From Leptospira dzoumogneensis (lineage in GTDB: Bacteria > Spirochaetota > Leptospiria > Leptospirales > Leptospiraceae): a DNA stretch of 34,914 bases. Below are positions 31,318 through 34,914 of the stretch, in pieces; the first letter of the stretch is position 1, and each line of letters begins with the position of its first letter. The notes below the pieces were generated by a model that searched no databases, was not told the DNA's origin, and was given only the letters and a program-made list of their open reading frames with translations. The DNA lies in NCBI RefSeq assembly GCF_004770895.1, contig NZ_RQHS01000008.1, forward strand, positions 1 to 34,914. Direction: 5' to 3'. Position numbers and translations under genes: made by a program.

Positions 31318-32202
31318 TTACTCGCCTTTATCGATTTCAATAGCTGCAGGAGCTTCCGGAGCCGGAGTAGCTGCTGGAGCAGGTGTTTCTTCTTTTTTAG
31401 AAGCGACCGGATCCTCGTCCATAATGAACTTACCGCTTTCGTCGTATTCACCTTGGTATTCAAGAGCAAGCGCTTCCGAATCCAGATCTTCGCTGAAGCG
31501 AGGTTGTTCCACAACTCCACCAGTTCCTTCGATCACCGCGTTAGACATGGTTTCGAGGAATAAGGAGATCGCGCGGATCGCGTCGTCGTTACCTGGGATT
31601 GGATAGTCGATCAATTCAGGATCACAATTGGTATCAACCACTGCGAAAATTTTAAGACCAAGTTTACGTGCTTCTTTTACCGCGATCTCTTCTTTTTTAG
31701 GATCGATCACGAAAAGAATTTCAGGAATACTATTCATGTCCTTGATCCCGCCCAAAGTTTTGCGGAGTTTATCCAATTCTCTACGAAGAGATAGAATTTC
31801 TTTTTTAGTTTTAACTTCTTTTTCGAAGCTATTATCTGCTTCCATTCCCTCTAGTTTTTTCAAACGAGCGATGGATTTTTTAACCGTATTCCAGTTAGTT
31901 AAAAGTCCGCCCGGCCAGCGGTTATTGATGAAGAACATGCTACAACGGATTGCTTCTCTTTCGATAGCTCCTCTCGCTTGTTTTTTAGTTCCTACAAATA
32001 GGACTTTTTTTCCTTCGGAAGTAATCTTCTTCAACGCGTCATAAGCTTCTTTAGCTTTTTGAACTGTCTTTTGAAGGTCGATGATATGGATCCCGTTTCT
32101 TGCTGTGAAGACATAGGGAGCCATTTTCGGATTCCATTTTCTTGTCTGGTGACCGAAGTGAACTCCGGTTTCCAGAAGGTTTTTCATGGAAATTACTGAC
32201 AT
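31318..32202 (-). CDS. rpsB: 30S ribosomal protein S2
   Basis: The 294-residue protein has the S2 signatures [22 protein letters not shown] (6-27) and the later [21 protein letters not shown] and [10 protein letters not shown] segments, ending the core at [22 protein letters not shown] low-complexity Ala/Pro/Glu tail (about 265-294, [13 protein letters not shown]) extends it beyond the E. coli length of 241. The gene opens the translation-factor part of the cluster. No obvious promoter is visible in the 7-base gap before it. Confidence 0.95.
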   Translation of the reverse strand: MSVISMKNLLETGVHFGHQTRKWNPKMAPYVFTARNGIHIIDLQKTVQKAKEAYDALKKITSEGKKVLFVGTKKQARGAIEREAIRCSMFFINNRWPGGLLTNWNTVKKSIARLKKLEGMEADNSFEKEVKTKKEILSLRRELDKLRKTLGGIKDMNSIPEILFVIDPKKEEIAVKEARKLGLKIFAVVDTNCDPELIDYPIPGNDDAIRAISLFLETMSNAVIEGTGGVVEQPRFSEDLDSEALALEYQGEYDESGKFIMDEDPVASKKEETPAPAATPAPEAPAAIEIDKGE

Positions 32203-32209
32203 GAGTTGT

Positions 32210-32470
32210 TTACCCCTTTTTTAGTACGAAGAACAATGTCGCCACAAGTCCCAAGAGACTTGCAGGGGTAACTTGTGCTTCGACTTTAATTACGTAAAGT
32301 TCCAGCCGAACCGGTTCTTGTAAGAGGTAGACGGAGAGGATATGGACCCCAAAAACGTTGTCGATGATTACTCCGACTACGGCTCCGGCCAAGGTTCCTA
32401 ATAAGATGGCTAATGCGATTTTGGCCGCTTTTCCGCCGTCCATAGGTCGTTTCGGGCTGGCAGATACCAA
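32210..32470 (-). CDS. Small membrane protein, DUF4321-like
   Basis: The 86-residue product (77 if the ATG at 32443 is used instead of the TTG at 32470) has two hydrophobic segments, [18 protein letters not shown] and [16 protein letters not shown], separated by a short strand-like region ([14 protein letters not shown]). The layout resembles the uncharacterised DUF4321 family. Neither start has a clear SD. It sits between bactofilin and rpsB on the same strand. Function unknown. Confidence 0.6.
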   Translation of the reverse strand: MVSASPKRPMDGGKAAKIALAILLGTLAGAVVGVIIDNVFGVHILSVYLLQEPVRLELYVIKVEAQVTPASLLGLVATLFFVLKKG

Positions 32471-32492
32471 TTTTTCAGGTCGGACCGAAGGG

Positions 32493-32876
32493 TCAATCCT
32501 TATTAGGCAGGATCATCTCGCAGTTGCCTTCGAAGATCACTCCATCCGCGATTTGCAACTTTGCAGTCTTGATGTTTCCGTTTACTTTTCCGCTAGGAAG
32601 CATTTCTAATCTTTGGGTAGCGATCACGTTGCCTGTGATCTCTCCACCAACGATTACAGTCCCTGCCTTGATATTGGCTCTGACCTTTGCTCCTTCGCTG
32701 ACTAATAGAAATCCTTCGGATTCTATTTCTCCCTGGAATTCACCTGAGATTTCCAAAGGTTTTTTGAAGTTCAGAATTCCTGAGAAATGCGTGCCTCTTC
32801 CTAAAACAGTGGAGATAGTCCCGAATTCGGTTACAGTGCGGCTTGGTTTGGATGCGGTTGCGGCTTTTTTTGACAT
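32493..32876 (-). CDS. Bactofilin (polymer-forming cytoskeletal protein)
   Basis: The 127-residue protein has the bactofilin (DUF583) right-handed beta-helix: THFSGILNFKKPLEISGEFQGEIESEGFLLVSEGAKVRANIKAGTVIV is one run of short repeated strands (quoted as separate motifs GTHFSGILNF, LEISGEFQGEIES, GAKVRANIKAGT, GEITGNVIATQRLEML, GKVNGNIKTAKLQI). A short, Lys/Ser-rich, disordered N-terminus precedes it. Bactofilins form nucleotide-free filaments at the membrane and influence cell shape, including helical form in Leptospira. It lies between two small genes in the cluster. Confidence 0.9.
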   Translation of the reverse strand: MSKKAATASKPSRTVTEFGTISTVLGRGTHFSGILNFKKPLEISGEFQGEIESEGFLLVSEGAKVRANIKAGTVIVGGEITGNVIATQRLEMLPSGKVNGNIKTAKLQIADGVIFEGNCEMILPNKD

Positions 32877-32885
32877 GATACCAGA

Positions 32886-33107
32886 TTATTTCGTTTTCAT
32901 CTCGAAAACCCCATCCCAATCTTCAGGTGGAGGATTCGCGATAAATGCTTCGCAGCGTCCTATATATTTTTTAGAAGGCCCGTCGTTCGGAGTGATCTCT
33001 ACTGCTTTTTTGAACAGTTCCCAAGCTTCCTTGAACTTTCTATTCTTGTACAGTGCGAGACCCTCGTCGTACAATTTAAGAGTTTGTTTAAAAGACTCGG
33101 TGACCAT
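32886..33107 (-). CDS. Small single-TPR protein
   Basis: The 73-residue product is little more than one or two TPR-like helix pairs (LKLYDEGLALYKNRKFKEAWELFKKAVEI, then a short tail ending VFEMKTK). It resembles the TPR segment that ends some leptospiral cyclase or regulator proteins (…GPSKKYIGRCE), here standing alone. It lies between acpS and bactofilin with gaps under 10 nt. It probably mediates a protein contact; no partner can be named. Confidence 0.7.
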   Translation of the reverse strand: MVTESFKQTLKLYDEGLALYKNRKFKEAWELFKKAVEITPNDGPSKKYIGRCEAFIANPPPEDWDGVFEMKTK

Positions 33108-33113
33108 TAGCGC

Positions 33114-33494
33114 TCACTCCTTATAGAGAACGACAACTGCAGTGGAATAATTTTCCGCATGGCTGATGGATACGGAAACACCGCTATAGCCTTTCTCGAG
33201 GAACAATTCTTTCGATTTTCCGTGAAGTACCAATTCTTTTTTTCCAAAATCTTTCCCGAAAAGTTCGATTTCTCTCATATCTAAGATCACTTTGTCTCCG
33301 GGTTCTATGGCCTTGATGAATGCTTCTTTTACGCAGAATCTTCCGCTCAGATGAGGGACCGGATCTTTCCTACCCGAGCAATAAGCGATCTCAGTTTCTG
33401 AAAATACTCTTTTCAGAAATCTTTCTCCATGTTTATCGAGCAAGTCCCTGATCCTGGAATTTTCTACTATATCATTCCCGATGGTGATCTTCAT
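33114..33494 (-). CDS. acpS: Holo-[acyl-carrier-protein] synthase
   Basis: The 126-residue enzyme transfers 4'-phosphopantetheine from CoA to ACP. The metal-binding motif IGNDIVE (Asp8) and SGRFCVKEAFIKA (Glu of KEA) are both present, with the C-terminal VSVSISHAENYSTAVVVL strand. Length is typical for group I AcpS. Its ATG overlaps the cdaR stop by 4 nt, so it is coupled to the c-di-AMP genes. Confidence 0.93.
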   Translation of the reverse strand: MKITIGNDIVENSRIRDLLDKHGERFLKRVFSETEIAYCSGRKDPVPHLSGRFCVKEAFIKAIEPGDKVILDMREIELFGKDFGKKELVLHGKSKELFLEKGYSGVSVSISHAENYSTAVVVLYKE

Positions 33495-34555
33495 TCTTCC
33501 TCAGGCTCCGGCAGCGGTTCTTCCGAACCCGGATCCGAGTTTCCATCCCCCCCATCTTCACTTCCGGTTCCACCTGATCCAATATCTGGACGGACACGAT
33601 ACAGTATGGAAATTCGATCCGGGAAAACTCCCTGTATCTCTACGGATTTTAAACTAGGAGCCTTTTCCAAACGGACTTTTGCGACCACAGGTTTTCCATC
33701 CGGAAGGATCTTTTTGGTTTTGGGATCGTATTTATGAGAACATACCACACTTGCATTCAGACCCTTGATGATCTGGATACTTCGCAACGGAGTTCTGGAT
33801 TGTAGTTTTACGGAAACTTCCTGCTCCGAAAATTCCGCTTCCAGATTTTTATCTAGATTCTGGCATTTTACGGGAACACCCAGAACTATACTTTCTCCAG
33901 GAGTGGAAGAATCCGCTACGATATTCACCGTTACCGAAACTTCTTTTACATTATCCCTGTATCTTAAACCCGCAGGAAGATCCGGGACCTTAAATTTCTG
34001 AGTGAATGTTTTTGTTTTATCTTTCAGGGAGATAGAAGGTAGACTGACGATTCGCCCAACCTTGTCGAACTCGGATGGATTCCCTACAACTACCAAACTT
34101 GTGGGGGAAACGAAATGAGAAGATTTGATATAATCCTTAGGGGGATCTCCCGCAAGTTTAGGTTCTATAATAAGAGTCCTACTTACGTTCGATTCAACTA
34201 GGATCTTGACCTTCTCCTTTCCTGGAATTTTAGAAATCCTTAAACCAGGAGTGGTGCCGCCAAAACGAACAATATTTACGATATTCTCCCCAGGATGAAG
34301 ATCAGCAGGAGAAATATACGCCTTTAAAGAAGGAGTATAGAAGTTCACATAGTCTCTGACACCTTCTACCTTAACCGGAAAAGTAGTGTCGGATCCTTTA
34401 GCGATGATAAGTCCGCCGGTAAGTTTAGGATATTCTATCTTTATATTTACTTCTCTAACTAGTATTTTAGAATTTTGTAAATTGATATAGAATAATGTGG
34501 CTAAAATGATGGAGCCAAGTTTTGCCTGCCAGTTGTTCAGAAGTGCCTTAATCAT
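33491..34555 (-). CDS. cdaR: CdaR-like YbbR-domain regulator of diadenylate cyclase
   Basis: The 354-residue protein has an N-terminal membrane anchor ([14 protein letters not shown], about 13-26) and then repeated YbbR domains (for example KITYPV-like strands in [60 protein letters not shown]). It ends in an acidic, Gly/Pro-rich tail. CdaR binds and modulates CdaA at the membrane. I chose the ATG at 34555, which has a strong SD (AGGGGAG) and overlaps the cdaA stop by 8 nt (ATGATTAA), over a start 14 codons upstream. Confidence 0.85.
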   Translation of the reverse strand: MIKALLNNWQAKLGSIILATLFYINLQNSKILVREVNIKIEYPKLTGGLIIAKGSDTTFPVKVEGVRDYVNFYTPSLKAYISPADLHPGENIVNIVRFGGTTPGLRISKIPGKEKVKILVESNVSRTLIIEPKLAGDPPKDYIKSSHFVSPTSLVVVGNPSEFDKVGRIVSLPSISLKDKTKTFTQKFKVPDLPAGLRYRDNVKEVSVTVNIVADSSTPGESIVLGVPVKCQNLDKNLEAEFSEQEVSVKLQSRTPLRSIQIIKGLNASVVCSHKYDPKTKKILPDGKPVVAKVRLEKAPSLKSVEIQGVFPDRISILYRVRPDIGSGGTGSEDGGDGNSDPGSEEPLPEPEEE

Positions 34556-34914
34556 GCGACTCCCCTGCTTCTTCCGAATCGAACTTTTTGTCTGCATTCG
34601 GATTTCCCGGCCCTGCTTTTTTCTCGTGAAGGATCGTATTCAAAAGATTTTTTAATTCGATCGGTTTTACGGGATGGATCATTTCCCCGTCATGACAGAC
34701 CGAAATTTCACCGGTTTCTTCCGATGTTACTACGATAACTGCATCCGATTCTTCCGCAATTCCGAGAGCCGCTCTATGTCTTGCGCCCATACGAGCATCG
34801 TCCAAATTTTGTGCCATAGGTAAGAATGCACCTGCACATGCGATTCTATCAACAAGCCTTCTTCTTACCATATTCAAAAAGAACACTGCACTCCATGACG
34901 GGGCGGTCATCATA
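34548..34914 (-). CDS. cdaA: Diadenylate cyclase CdaA, C-terminal part, disrupted at right edge
   Basis: The minus strand reads [14 protein letters not shown], then [17 protein letters not shown] and [11 protein letters not shown], the second half of the DAC domain that makes c-di-AMP from two ATP, followed by a short tail. Upstream of about 34850 the frame stays open to the window edge, but the residues there ([17 protein letters not shown]) do not match the family. The DGA motif expected just before RIACAG is missing on this strand and is found on the plus strand instead. So the gene is either interrupted by a micro-inversion or misassembled. In the shown order the enzyme would lack its catalytic Asp. 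It couples to cdaR by an 8-nt overlap. Confidence 0.8.
   Translation of the reverse strand, partial: MMTAPSWSAVFFLNMVRRRLVDRIACAGAFLPMAQNLDDARMGARHRAALGIAEESDAVIVVTSEETGEISVCHDGEMIHPVKPIELKNLLNTILHEKKAGPGNPNADKKFDSEEAGESHD
34840..34914 (+). pseudogene. cdaA: Inverted fragment of cdaA (DGA motif segment)
   Basis: Read on the plus strand this segment gives [15 protein letters not shown] followed by [10 protein letters not shown]. It matches the DAC-domain block before the active site (in other CdaA proteins [21 protein letters not shown]). It directly precedes, in the normal protein, the RIACAG block now found on the minus strand ending near 34850. The window stops at the last codon, so the far junction is not seen. 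Confidence 0.75.

Noticed and set aside
32524..33126. 200-codon plus-strand open frame opposite bactofilin and the small TPR gene
   Set aside because: It spans two real, recognisable minus-strand genes and their gap. The predicted residues look like reverse-strand noise (repeated S/P/L runs).

Overview
The window reads as chromosomal DNA of a spirochaete, most likely Leptospira, and perhaps one of the intermediate or low-virulence clades. The evidence is an 844-residue Crp-domain protein and an SGNH-like envelope protein of leptospiral type, the frr-pyrH-tsf-rpsB order inside a long minus-strand cluster, and short dispersed palindromes of the GTAGGA/TCCTAC kind. Base composition looks moderate (roughly 40-45% GC by eye, not counted). 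I see no rRNA, tRNA, CRISPR array or prophage, and no gap between genes exceeds 300 bases.

Layout. 1-181 is gene-free and holds two 19-bp direct repeats resembling an insertion-sequence end, plus palindromes. 182-1318 (-) is a NamZ/DUF1343 family protein. 1492-4026 (+) is a large Crp-like cyclic-nucleotide-domain protein. 4192-5736 (+) is an envelope SGNH-like protein whose tail overlaps that of a minus-strand sugar dehydrogenase/cytochrome c fusion (5713-7512). A promoter region rich in inverted repeats separates this from a plus-strand pair: a GT-C mannosyltransferase-like protein and a polyprenyl-phosphate sugar synthase fused to GtrA, overlapping by 4 nt. Next come a QorB-like oxidoreductase (-), a hypothetical protein (-), a lipoprotein plus hypothetical pair (+), an esterase-alcohol dehydrogenase pair (-), and the minus-strand set CHASE2 adenylate cyclase, dxs, TPR protein, GNAT acetyltransferase.

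From the right edge down to 21131, seventeen closely packed or overlapping minus-strand genes run cdaA-cdaR-acpS-TPR-bactofilin-DUF4321-like-rpsB-tsf-pyrH-frr-uppS-cdsA-dxr-rseP-proS-trpB-trpA. This cluster joins c-di-AMP synthesis, carrier-protein activation, translation, UMP synthesis, isoprenoid and phospholipid synthesis, membrane proteolysis and tryptophan synthesis. With dxs nearby, both entry enzymes of the MEP pathway and the C55 prenyl transferase UppS lie in the window. The polyprenyl-phosphate sugar synthase may use that kind of lipid.

The most striking observation is at the extreme right edge. The catalytic half of the cdaA diadenylate cyclase domain is split between strands. The part from [10 protein letters not shown] onward is on the minus strand, while the immediately preceding part, ending LHDGAVII, is readable only on the plus strand. 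This looks like a micro-inversion of about 65-70 bp, either an invertible segment, a fixed rearrangement or an assembly error. The other notable structures are a palindrome that holds both stop codons of two convergent genes, and a family of palindromic repeats, one of which sits inside a longer repeat.
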